From Legionella impletisoli (lineage in GTDB: Bacteria > Pseudomonadota > Gammaproteobacteria > Legionellales > Legionellaceae), in NCBI RefSeq assembly GCF_900639875.1, contig NZ_CAAAIA010000013.1:1-59830 (forward strand): a stretch of 59,830 bases of DNA. The letters are read 5' to 3'. Shown here one piece after another: positions 35,115 through 43,658 of this stretch. Position 1 is the stretch's first letter. Every line of letters begins with the position of its first letter. The notes beneath the pieces are model-generated. The model saw only the letters and a list, made by a program, of their open reading frames with translations, ran no database searches and had not been told where the DNA came from. Both the position numbers and the translations under genes were made by a program.

Positions 35115-35633
35115 ATGGCATCTAAAAAAAAACAAGCGTCATTGTTACAGGCCTTTCAACAACACGTTGATGCGGAACTTAATAAAGATTTAGAATCTAC
35201 ACTAGCAACGATGACTCCAAACCCTCATATTCAGAACATTCCAACTATGATTGGAGGAGAAGGGTTGGAAGGTGTTCGTAATTTTTACTCCGCCTTAATC
35301 CCACCTGGAAAATTTTTTCCTCCAGATACTGAAATGGTTCCTATATCAAGAACAGTGGATAACCACCAGTTAGTAGATGAGTTAATATTAAAATTCACTC
35401 ATTCTACAGAAGTTGGATGGATGTTACCTAACATTCCTCCGACAGGAAAGCGAGTCGAAATTCCCTTGGTGGTTATTGTTGGATTTGCAAACGGCAAAAT
35501 AACGCATGAACACATCTACTGGGATCAAGCCAGCGTGCTCATCCAACTAGGTTTATTGCAAAAAAATGGCCTTCCAATGAACGGAATTGAAACAGCCCAG
35601 AAAATGGAACTTATTCGTCAAAAAATGAAATAG
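35115..35633 (+). CDS. NTF2/SnoaL-like protein
   Basis: A 172-residue cytoplasmic protein from the ATG at 35115; a GTG five codons earlier is the alternative. The N-terminal helix (LLQAFQQHVDAELNKDLESTLATM), then the cone-shaped NTF2-like fold with VRNFYSALIPPGKFFPP and GKITHEHIYWDQASVLIQLGLL fits polyketide-cyclase SnoaL relatives. Conserved His/Asp (EHIYWDQ) line the pocket. Such proteins bind or isomerise small hydrophobic molecules. A strong hairpin terminator overlaps the stop. Confidence 0.78.
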   Translation: MASKKKQASLLQAFQQHVDAELNKDLESTLATMTPNPHIQNIPTMIGGEGLEGVRNFYSALIPPGKFFPPDTEMVPISRTVDNHQLVDELILKFTHSTEVGWMLPNIPPTGKRVEIPLVVIVGFANGKITHEHIYWDQASVLIQLGLLQKNGLPMNGIETAQKMELIRQKMK

Positions 35634-35653
35634 GTCGAGCTGAAGCTCGACCT
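35632..35653. terminator. Bidirectional hairpin terminator
   Basis: AGGTCGAGC and GCTCGACCT form a perfect 9-bp stem with a TGAA loop in the 33 bases between the convergent genes ending at 35633 and 35667. TTTACT follows. Confidence 0.65.
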
Positions 35654-35666
35654 TTACTAGTGACGA

Positions 35667-35894
35667 TCAATGATGTTTAACCTCTTCTTTTTCTTCAACA
35701 ACCACAACAGGCGCACCCCCCACTAAGAATATTTCGCGAGGAATGTTATAGCCATCAATATAATAGCCAGATACACCTCCAGTTGATATTATCGTTTGTC
35801 CCGTTTGTCCATTAAACCAGTCCCAACCCAAAGCCATACTGCTAAGAGGGGTTAATGCCAGAGCCCCGGCAATTACAATTGCTCGAATGTTCAT
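35667..35894 (-). CDS. Small exported protein
   Basis: The ATG at 35894 has GGGAG seven bases upstream and begins a signal peptide (AIVIAGALALTPLSSMA). The product is 75 residues; an in-frame earlier start would hide the signal sequence and is rejected. The mature part has Gly/Trp residues, a VVVVEEKEEV tail and terminal HH. Small exported proteins of this look are frequent in Legionella. Function unknown. Confidence 0.7.
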   Translation of the reverse strand: MNIRAIVIAGALALTPLSSMALGWDWFNGQTGQTIISTGGVSGYYIDGYNIPREIFLVGGAPVVVVEEKEEVKHH

Positions 35895-36070
35895 CTTAAT
35901 CTCCCTATCAAAAAATGAATCAACAACGCCTATAATTAAACAGGCTGATCTTAAGTATAGCAAATGATCATTTTGATCAGCAAAAGTACAATTTAGACCC
36001 TACTGAAAGCCTCTACATCGGCAAACGATCTAATTTTTGTGTTCAAAATCCAGATGCATTTGCACTGGCA

Positions 36071-39000
36071 TTATGGTTTAGGATCCGCTGCTGACGCCAC
36101 ATTGGCTGTATCAACACTTACTCCTGTTAAGGTGCGCCGACGTTTTTGGGCGGGCTGTGCAGTTTGTTCCCTTTCAGATGTAGGAAGTTGCCATAGCCCA
36201 AACTGAGTAATAGCCCCTCGACGGCGCCTGGATGAATTAACCGCCTGCAATAACTCAGCTTGTCCAAACTCAGGAAAAACCTGCTCCCAACGGGTAGACA
36301 GCTCAGGTTTGCTGCGGATAAAGGTATGTAATTGCGATAATCGTTGTGACTCTTTTTGAAATCTTTCATGAGCTGCCGAAGAGATTGACGTTCGCCTCGA
36401 TGCTATCATCATCGCATCTTTTCGCGCCAACATTTGCCGAACTAATACCTCTCTTATTGGAGGATGTATCTCAGCTAGAGTTAATATTACAGGCGCGTGA
36501 TTCATGACTTGCTCCCAAATATAATCGCGGTTCCTCTGTAAAAGGGTATTGTCTCGAATGGCTAGAAGTGCATTATTTAAAACATCTTCCTGGTGCAATC
36601 GCTCTGGAAAAAACCCAATCCAAGTTAAATATTCTTCGCTTCTTAAATAAACCATTTCAAAATAGCGATTAAAACTAGTATGCGTAACTCCTTGCAGTTC
36701 CATTTGCTCTTTAAAAGCGGTTTTGAAACCATCATCTTGCTTTAAACAGACTACAAGCAGTTGGAATGCCTCCAATGAATAACTCAATAATCCAGGTAAA
36801 CGCTTAGCGGTTTCTTTTAATACGGATAAAGCTTCATCCCATTCATTTTTGGCTTTTAAGGTAGTAATCCATTGGTTTAGAAAATAGCCGGTACGGAATA
36901 CGCATCGTCTTAAAACACTATACTCAGGATTAGTCAGTAAGCTTATCCAATTAGCAAGCGTTAGTTCACTTTGAATCCGTTTCTGGGCATCAGGAGAAAG
37001 GTTGTTCCATTTTGGGTATTTTTGTAATACCAGCTCAAGAAAATCAACCTGATCTTTTTCTTTCAATGTAAAAAGAGGCTGTTGCTTAAGAAGAGGTACT
37101 AAATGAGATGTTAAACGCGTACTATTCTTCAAACAAACGTAAACTAAACCAAATTTTTGTTGCGCAATTAACGCTCTAACCGTAGCTGAAGAAATACGAT
37201 TGGCCAGTTGTGGCGTTTTTTCAATCGCTCGAGCAAGCACAGGAATCAGTTCTGGCCTGCTTTGATTTAATGCCCAGTCATTCAGAAACGGATCAATTTG
37301 ATTTCCTCTTCTATGCCACTTTAAAAATAAGGTCAAGGCATCTTCTGGCTCTGATTGTAAAACTTGTAAAAATCCAGCAGCAAAATCAGGGTGATAGAAT
37401 TCAGAGTTTGTAAACATCGCTTCACCAAGCCTATCGAGAGCAATGGCAATTAGTTTTTGACCAACTTGGCGCATCTCCGCGCTTCGAAAACTAAAAGCAT
37501 AACAAATGAGCTCCCTTAGCTGGCGTATATTTTCCGGTGAAGAATGGGCCGCTCGAACCAAGTTAAGCAGCGCATTTTGATTACCACTTTTACAAAGCCC
37601 TATCAGTACTTCATTAACAGCTCGACCTAGTTTTTCAAAATCAGTTGGAACAGGCTGAAATGGATGGTTCTTGTAATAGTTGCGTTGACCAATGAAGGAA
37701 AGAAGACTTTGTAAAAATCGATCAGCTGATTCTATATCTAGGTTTAGATGACTATATCCTTTGGGGTTACATTGCAACAAGGTGCCAAGTTTTGGAAAAC
37801 GCTTAATATCTCTTAATTCAAACTGATTAGGAAATGCATGGTGAATTAAATCAATGATTTGAGTGCTTAGATAAGAAGTATCACTATGCCCTGCCAAAGC
37901 ACGCTTTTCACTCGGAGAAAAATCGTCGCTATCATGTAATGAAAAACTTGCGATATGCAATGCGCGGGGGGTTATCATTCTGGATATTTGTAAGGACTCT
38001 TCTATCAAAGAAGTAAAGATATGAGAAAACTGTGCATCAAAGTTTGGCAATAGTTTGACGGTGTAATTTTCTTCATCACTCCTATCAAAAAAATGACCCA
38101 AGGTAGGTGCCATGCGGCCAAAAAGCTGCTGAATTTCTTTGAGAAAGGGCATGCTCAGCAATTCTTCTTCCAATCGAACCCAATTCACACAATAGGCATT
38201 CGGATTATAAGGAAGAGCCTCGCCACTTTCTTGGCTAAATTTTTGTAAAATATGTTCTTTCACTCGTTCAGACATTGCGTCATAAACAATTTGGATACAA
38301 CGCTCGCGGGTAAAATACCGATAGATATGACTTTGCAGCCATTGATAACTTGCCGGCATTAATCGACATCCCGCCGTATCACTCACGTCAGTGGCCTCTG
38401 GTGCTAACACGCCAATTCCTAATTCGGCTAAATGTTGCAGCATTAATCCGCCGGTATGTTTGCCTAAGCTTGGATGAACCCCAAGCAAATCATCATGATA
38501 CATAGCAAATTCAAACACCGCTTGGGTCAATGCAGTGGAGATAGAGTCCCGCCACCCATCCAGTAGAGCATTCACAGCATGTTGTACAGCATCATTTACA
38601 CCCGCGTGACAATATTCAATTTCATCAAAAAAAGGTTTTAGGAATCCTCGAATAATGGCTGGGCTTTGCTTACTCCAGAGATACGTTAAAGACTCTAATA
38701 AGTATTTAATGCGTTTAAAAAATAAATCTGTCTGATTGTCGAGATTTAACTTCAAGCGATTATGAAACGCTTCTAGCTTTTCGGAGTAAGCTGGATTGGG
38801 ATCCGCTTTTTTCACAAGCGTTTCGAGTACGGAAAAGACCTGCTCTAATTGGGTTTGAAATGCTTCTTCTTGCAAAGAATAAGTCGCCGATTGCGGATAA
38901 ATTTTTCCCCAATATTCAGCTACTGCCGAAGATAAATCATCTGGGTTTTCTGCTCCACTGACTTTCATAAAGCCTGCTGGCAAAATAGGACCTTGATCAG

Positions 39001-40648
39001 GCAGCGGTAAGTTTTGTTTAAACAAAGCCCCTTCTTCTTTGGAAATGATGTGAGCGTATAATCGCTGGCCTTGAAGATCGCTTGCAAGCCAGTTGCGAAG
39101 TTCCACCTGCTCATATAAATGAGGGTGAGCTTGAAATACATTCACTAACCTAGCAACATCAATCCAGTCTATAGAACCTTGTTTGCTCAGCATGAACGTT
39201 AAGACGGGGAGATTAAATTGCAATAAATAAGCCATTCTGTGTGGCTGTTCAAAAAGCCATCTTGGCTCACAAAAAGCGGTGAAAAACTGTGGTTCCTCGC
39301 ATAAGGGTAAAAGGAGTTTAGCTAAAAAAACACGCCCATCAATCGTTTTTGATAAAAAATCAAATGCAGAGGGATAAAGTGATCTAGAAGTCAACAATCG
39401 TTCAGGCTTATCCCTTAACCAATGTAATAATGATTCATGACCGAACTTAGAGATTAATTTATTTAAAATAACGCAACCGTCTTGATTCCAGCATAAGGAC
39501 TTAAACAACGAATGCTCTGGATCATTAAATAAAACGCGCTCATTAGACACTAAAGCATCCAATAACGCATCAATCGCGTATCGTCCACGCGCTAAGGAGC
39601 GAATTAATTTACAGGTAACAGAATTTCTACGAACTAACAAAGAATCAAATAAGCTTGGCTGCGTCGTTCCATCAACAAAGAGATTCGACTGTTTCAGTAT
39701 TAAGTGAAGGAAAGCATCTTCATCTTCTTCCGTTTGAACAAATCGCTCAAGAAGTCTCTGGTTCAAAAAGAGATCAAATAAACATTGCTGAGTAGTAGGC
39801 ATAAGTTCTGAGAAACGTTGCCATACCGCTCTTCGAAACGCTTTGGACCGGTAAAGCCACTGAAACAGTAAGTATTCACCAAAATAAGATTCACATAATG
39901 CATCGACTACAACAATTGATTGCAACGATGTATCTTTTAACGGGCTTAAAAAGGAAACGAGTACTTCATCAAAGTCTTCAGCCAGTTTTGTCCAGAAATG
40001 AATGTCTTCTTTAAATAGGGGGTTTTTTTTAATTAAAGCTAAGGCCTGATTTTGTATTTTTAAGATTTCATCCTGGCTATTAATCGGCGACGTTTCTACA
40101 ATCACTTTTTCTTCTATCAAAACCGTCTTTGCAAATTGCATTAATGCTTCTGGATTATAAATTATTTGCGCTACCCCTTCTTCCAAAGGAGATTGTGTCA
40201 AGCATTGTCCTAATCGTTCTCGATAATCTTCCTTTAAACCCAATTGTTCTAATAACGCAGTGATCAACGCATCTTGGCTACCAAAAGAACTTAAAAGCGC
40301 CTCTTCTACCTTACTTTTAAGCCATAAGTAAAATTGATATTGGATGTTATTCGCAGTTAACCAGCCGGTAAGGTACCATAAACTGCATTTTATAACTTCG
40401 CGCTCGATTTTGGGGGTATCGTTTCTTGAAGCCACTCTAAAATTGGCGCAATGATTATAGTGAAAATCTTGAAAGAATTGCGTTAATTGGGCAAGAAGCT
40501 CTCTTTTTTCTTCTGCCGTAGCGACAGCTCTTTCTACATACTCCTCTACGTCTTTCTGATAGCTTTTTGTGAGGACTTCCTGAAACACTCTGTTTGCAAA
40601 TGGCGAGAGCAATCTTGGATTATTGAAAAAGTCGTGATGTAGTTTCAT
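36071..40648 (-). CDS. Very large helical protein with basic C-terminal clusters, candidate effector
   Basis: This 1525-residue protein (ATG at 40648; a GTG 13 codons earlier is possible) has no domain I can name. It is helical throughout, rich in Leu and Phe, without signal peptide or membrane helix, and has HEAT-like stretches such as GNQNALLNLVRAAHSSPENI. Near the C-terminus RRRRGAITQFG and, 30 residues on, QKRRRT resemble a bipartite nuclear-localisation signal. Length, position among effector-like genes and the absence of a bacterial homologue I recognise suggest a host-acting protein. The last residues are not Glu-rich. Confidence 0.85.
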   Translation of the reverse strand: MKLHHDFFNNPRLLSPFANRVFQEVLTKSYQKDVEEYVERAVATAEEKRELLAQLTQFFQDFHYNHCANFRVASRNDTPKIEREVIKCSLWYLTGWLTANNIQYQFYLWLKSKVEEALLSSFGSQDALITALLEQLGLKEDYRERLGQCLTQSPLEEGVAQIIYNPEALMQFAKTVLIEEKVIVETSPINSQDEILKIQNQALALIKKNPLFKEDIHFWTKLAEDFDEVLVSFLSPLKDTSLQSIVVVDALCESYFGEYLLFQWLYRSKAFRRAVWQRFSELMPTTQQCLFDLFLNQRLLERFVQTEEDEDAFLHLILKQSNLFVDGTTQPSLFDSLLVRRNSVTCKLIRSLARGRYAIDALLDALVSNERVLFNDPEHSLFKSLCWNQDGCVILNKLISKFGHESLLHWLRDKPERLLTSRSLYPSAFDFLSKTIDGRVFLAKLLLPLCEEPQFFTAFCEPRWLFEQPHRMAYLLQFNLPVLTFMLSKQGSIDWIDVARLVNVFQAHPHLYEQVELRNWLASDLQGQRLYAHIISKEEGALFKQNLPLPDQGPILPAGFMKVSGAENPDDLSSAVAEYWGKIYPQSATYSLQEEAFQTQLEQVFSVLETLVKKADPNPAYSEKLEAFHNRLKLNLDNQTDLFFKRIKYLLESLTYLWSKQSPAIIRGFLKPFFDEIEYCHAGVNDAVQHAVNALLDGWRDSISTALTQAVFEFAMYHDDLLGVHPSLGKHTGGLMLQHLAELGIGVLAPEATDVSDTAGCRLMPASYQWLQSHIYRYFTRERCIQIVYDAMSERVKEHILQKFSQESGEALPYNPNAYCVNWVRLEEELLSMPFLKEIQQLFGRMAPTLGHFFDRSDEENYTVKLLPNFDAQFSHIFTSLIEESLQISRMITPRALHIASFSLHDSDDFSPSEKRALAGHSDTSYLSTQIIDLIHHAFPNQFELRDIKRFPKLGTLLQCNPKGYSHLNLDIESADRFLQSLLSFIGQRNYYKNHPFQPVPTDFEKLGRAVNEVLIGLCKSGNQNALLNLVRAAHSSPENIRQLRELICYAFSFRSAEMRQVGQKLIAIALDRLGEAMFTNSEFYHPDFAAGFLQVLQSEPEDALTLFLKWHRRGNQIDPFLNDWALNQSRPELIPVLARAIEKTPQLANRISSATVRALIAQQKFGLVYVCLKNSTRLTSHLVPLLKQQPLFTLKEKDQVDFLELVLQKYPKWNNLSPDAQKRIQSELTLANWISLLTNPEYSVLRRCVFRTGYFLNQWITTLKAKNEWDEALSVLKETAKRLPGLLSYSLEAFQLLVVCLKQDDGFKTAFKEQMELQGVTHTSFNRYFEMVYLRSEEYLTWIGFFPERLHQEDVLNNALLAIRDNTLLQRNRDYIWEQVMNHAPVILTLAEIHPPIREVLVRQMLARKDAMMIASRRTSISSAAHERFQKESQRLSQLHTFIRSKPELSTRWEQVFPEFGQAELLQAVNSSRRRRGAITQFGLWQLPTSEREQTAQPAQKRRRTLTGVSVDTANVASAADPKP

Positions 40649-40829
40649 TTTATCCAAACCCGTTTCATTATTTTTTAAATGGCACACATTGTATCATATA
40701 TTTGTTCATTTTGAACTTGATTTGGTCATTTTTGCGTTGCTCTGCTTGGAATGTTAAGCTAGTTAAATTATTCGTATACGAAACATCTTATGCGAACTAA
40801 TCAGGACTATACGTAACAGGAGTGTATTA

Positions 40830-41954
40830 ATGACTATTGTATCCTCTAAGGAAGTCTCTACCTCTTCAAAAAGCCGTACTACTACTCAATTTGGTAGCAC
40901 CGAAGATTTTTATTTATTTCGAATTTTGCAATCTCTACGGCAAAATATTCGCGCCATTGAGCAATATTCTTATAAGCTTTCTAGCCAGTATCATATCACC
41001 GCACCCCAGCTCATTTGTTTAACGGCCATTCGCGATCACGGTGCTATCCCTGTTGCGGAAGTGGCTAGAGTAGTTCATTTAAGCCCGAGCACGGTGGTTG
41101 GAATTTTTAATCGTTTAGAAAAAAAGGGGTTAATTATTCGCACTCCCCATGAGCGCGATAAACGACGTATTCAAATTAGCTTAACGGAGGCTGGGAGAGC
41201 GCTGATTGAAAAAGCGCCTCAACCTCTACAAGAACAATTAGCCCGTTCATTCGGAAGACTATCTGAATCAGAACAATTATCTATTGTTAATGCGCTAGAG
41301 AAAGTGGTGGATATGATTCAAGCACGGGATTTAGATGCCGCTCCTGTTTTAGAAACAGGGCCTTTGCACATCTCACCAGAAACGCGTAACACCTTTTGGC
41401 AAGCAGCAGAAAAGCATTCAGAGAACCAGCCTAATCCTATCAAGCGATCTCCCTTGATCATCCGTTCGGCTAACGATGCCGATCAAAAATACATCCGTCG
41501 CTTTATTAATTCATCTTTTGATTGGTATGCGCGAATCATTGATGAAAAAGATGTTTCGGATCATGCGGTAGATGACTCTTGGGTACAGAAAAACATGTAT
41601 GAACGTGAGTTTTATATTGCTGAGCACGAGGGCAAGCCTGTAGGCACTCTTTCCATGCAGTTTTTTGGCGAATACGCCTATTTGGGGTATGTGTTCGTTG
41701 ATGCGAATGAAGTTGGTAAAGGCTTTGGACGAAAATTGCTTGGATTTGCAGAAGAAGAAGCTAAAAACCGTGGCATGAAAGGGATGGCATTAATTGCCCA
41801 CCCCCAAGCTAGATGGGCCATCAAAGCGTATCAGAAATTTGGCTTTAAATTAAAATACCGCAATAAAGAAGATATTTTGGCTTGGAATAATGGCGCATTA
41901 AAACCTTATTATGAAGAATTCTTCATGCTGTTTTTATATTCTTTTTCATCCTAA
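40830..41954 (+). CDS. MarR-type regulator fused to a GNAT acetyltransferase
   Basis: One frame of 374 residues joins two domains. Residues 28-165 are a MarR winged helix (ITAPQLICLTAIRDHGAIPV, LSPSTVVGIFNRLEKKGLI, wing RTPHERDKRRIQISLT). Residues 208-374 form a GNAT domain (EFYIAEHEGKPVGTLSM, and acetyl-CoA loop VGKGFGRKLLG). It likely senses a ligand and acetylates a small molecule or protein, while controlling genes. AGGAGTG lies before the ATG. It is divergent from the very large gene. Confidence 0.92.
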   Translation: MTIVSSKEVSTSSKSRTTTQFGSTEDFYLFRILQSLRQNIRAIEQYSYKLSSQYHITAPQLICLTAIRDHGAIPVAEVARVVHLSPSTVVGIFNRLEKKGLIIRTPHERDKRRIQISLTEAGRALIEKAPQPLQEQLARSFGRLSESEQLSIVNALEKVVDMIQARDLDAAPVLETGPLHISPETRNTFWQAAEKHSENQPNPIKRSPLIIRSANDADQKYIRRFINSSFDWYARIIDEKDVSDHAVDDSWVQKNMYEREFYIAEHEGKPVGTLSMQFFGEYAYLGYVFVDANEVGKGFGRKLLGFAEEEAKNRGMKGMALIAHPQARWAIKAYQKFGFKLKYRNKEDILAWNNGALKPYYEEFFMLFLYSFSS

Positions 41955-41960
41955 GCGTTA

Positions 41961-42009
41961 AGCTCACCCTTAAACCATCACTCATTTTCTAGCGGTTTAA
42001 AGGGGAGCT
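41961..42009. terminator. Long hairpin between convergent genes
   Basis: AGCTCACCCTTAAACC (41961-41976) pairs with GGTTTAAAGGGGAGCT (41994-42009) with two mismatches and a 17-base loop. It fills the gap between the MarR-GNAT and outer-membrane genes and A/T-rich flanks follow on both sides. Confidence 0.6.
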
Positions 42010-42679
42010 AAAAATGATAACTAATCGCGGCTAATGCTCCCACATTCACTGAAACCACGCGCACTTTAACCACATTCGATAAAGCGGTAGGAAGCAAGAC
42101 AGGATCATAACGCACGCCTTCAGCCAGAAGATCAAGCGACCAGTGCTCATAAGGTTGAATGCTTGTGCCAATAGCCCCCACCCAGCCATTTTGAGTAAGA
42201 TTATCCCGACTGATCTCATTGAGCAGTTCATTATGAAGCACACTACCTGCCTTAGACCAAGCGCGCCCCGCTCCGACAAACACTAACACATTCGGCATGA
42301 CATAATAGCCTGCTCGAAGCGTTGCCGTATAGGTTTGCCACATACCTCCTTCGGAATCTAAAATTTTATCGCCGGCTACTTCAAGGCTGAAACTTTGCTC
42401 GATTTCTTGCTTTTGATATTCGCCATTCACCCCAAGATAGAGATTACGCCAACGAAACCCAAGCCCAGTTGTGGCGCCATATACTAAGCCATGCGCCCCA
42501 GCTCCATCAATTTGCATATCCAAAGGAAAACCTAGGATATTGGCCGTGACTTTTGTTTCATCTTCGGCAGAAAAAGCTCCCAGCTCAGCCCCCACATAAG
42601 GTCGAACAAATTCAATCCCTTCGGCTAAGGCACTCCCTGAAAGTAATAAAGCAACGTAAAAAGTAAATCGTTTTATCAT
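42008..42679 (-). CDS. Outer-membrane beta-barrel protein
   Basis: The 223-residue protein has a signal peptide (FYVALLLSGSALA, cleaved before EGIEF) and alternating hydrophobic strands typical of an eight-stranded porin-like barrel (RPYVGAELGAFS, GLGFRWRNLYLGVNGEY, TLRAGYYVMPNVLVFVGAG). It ends in Phe (SYHF), the usual barrel-assembly signal. It resembles OmpW/OmpA-like barrels but lacks a C-terminal peptidoglycan-binding domain. A role in adhesion or stability is possible. Confidence 0.85.
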   Translation of the reverse strand: MIKRFTFYVALLLSGSALAEGIEFVRPYVGAELGAFSAEDETKVTANILGFPLDMQIDGAGAHGLVYGATTGLGFRWRNLYLGVNGEYQKQEIEQSFSLEVAGDKILDSEGGMWQTYTATLRAGYYVMPNVLVFVGAGRAWSKAGSVLHNELLNEISRDNLTQNGWVGAIGTSIQPYEHWSLDLLAEGVRYDPVLLPTALSNVVKVRVVSVNVGALAAISYHF

Positions 42680-42789
42680 GAATGGTTTCCCTACACATTA
42701 AAAGCAAAAGCGTACAAGAAAATTAAATAAATGGCCATGTTAGAATTATTTTTTGCTCTTAAAGTGATTAAGAGTACAAGAAAGTTTAG

Positions 42790-43065
42790 GAAAGTGGATG
42801 CTGCGGTCAAAGCCGCAGCAGGTAGGAGATAGCGTAAACCCTACCTGCTGTGCTTTAAGCACAGCATCCATGCTGGGAGCATCAACACCGATAAATGCTG
42901 CAGTCAAAGCCGTGGCAGGTAGGAGAAGGCGATGGATGACATGAGCAAACCGTGGCAATAGGCGCAAGCCTTAAACCCTACCTGCTGTGCTTTAAGCACA
43001 GCATCCATGCTGGGAACATCAACACCTGTAGATGCTCTGGTCAAAATCGCAGGAGGTAGGTGTTA
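42790..43065 (+). repeat. Tandem dual-palindrome repeat array, middle copy
   Basis: Two units with a period of 137 bases: TGCTGTGCTT/AAGCACAGCA palindromes start at 42846 and 42983, alternating with the second element (arms TGCTGCGG and CCGCAGCA at 42798-42820, then degenerate copies at 42896 and 43031). The gap 42680-43183 contains this array and no gene. The orientation equals the array at 80-450. Confidence 0.88.
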
Positions 43066-43183
43066 GCAATGGTGTCTAGATATGCAGAGGAAGCTTTGTA
43101 AATAGTAGAGTCATCACCCTTTATTCTTAAAGAATTTCAACGTATAAATAAAAGAACGTTTAACCGTTTAAAAGGACTTCTTC

Positions 43184-43642
43184 ATGCCAGGTTTTTTTCG
43201 GATGCCAGCATTTAATGCTTATACTTCATCTAAAACGCATCGCAATACCGAACGGAGCAATGCGTTTACTGAAATCATGTCGCTTTCGCTAAAAGAGCTA
43301 AACCCTGCTGCGGTATTGCCCTGTAAATTCGCGCAATCTTTAGTATCGGGTTATGCTCTTTGTCGTAAGGATACCCATTTTACAGAAAAATTTATCCACG
43401 CGTTGCAATTAATTTTAGCGGGTACGCAAGCAATGTTAGCTGTTCGCATGTTATTCACTGGCGAAGAATGCAGTGCATTAGAGTCGAGCATTTGTAAGTG
43501 GTCCTTAACGCTGTCGCTGCTTTACCAAGGAACGTTATTAACGGGCTGGTTACCCGGTGAATTGTCTAAAGATCCCTTTTACCCACATGGATTGCATGAT
43601 CCTCGCGAAACGGGAGATGAAGCGAGGCCTAAGTTGGCTTAG
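43184..43642 (+). CDS. Hypothetical protein
   Basis: The 152-residue product has no family I know. Two hydrophobic stretches (about 80-100 and 112-130) hint at one or two membrane segments. The C-terminus is charged (DPRETGDEARPKLA). It ends 17 bases before the convergent end of the 654-residue unknown. A ribosome site AAAAGGA lies before the ATG. The neighbourhood of effector-like genes is the only hint. Confidence 0.6.
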   Translation: MPGFFRMPAFNAYTSSKTHRNTERSNAFTEIMSLSLKELNPAAVLPCKFAQSLVSGYALCRKDTHFTEKFIHALQLILAGTQAMLAVRMLFTGEECSALESSICKWSLTLSLLYQGTLLTGWLPGELSKDPFYPHGLHDPRETGDEARPKLA

Positions 43643-43658
43643 TACATTACAAACTAAT

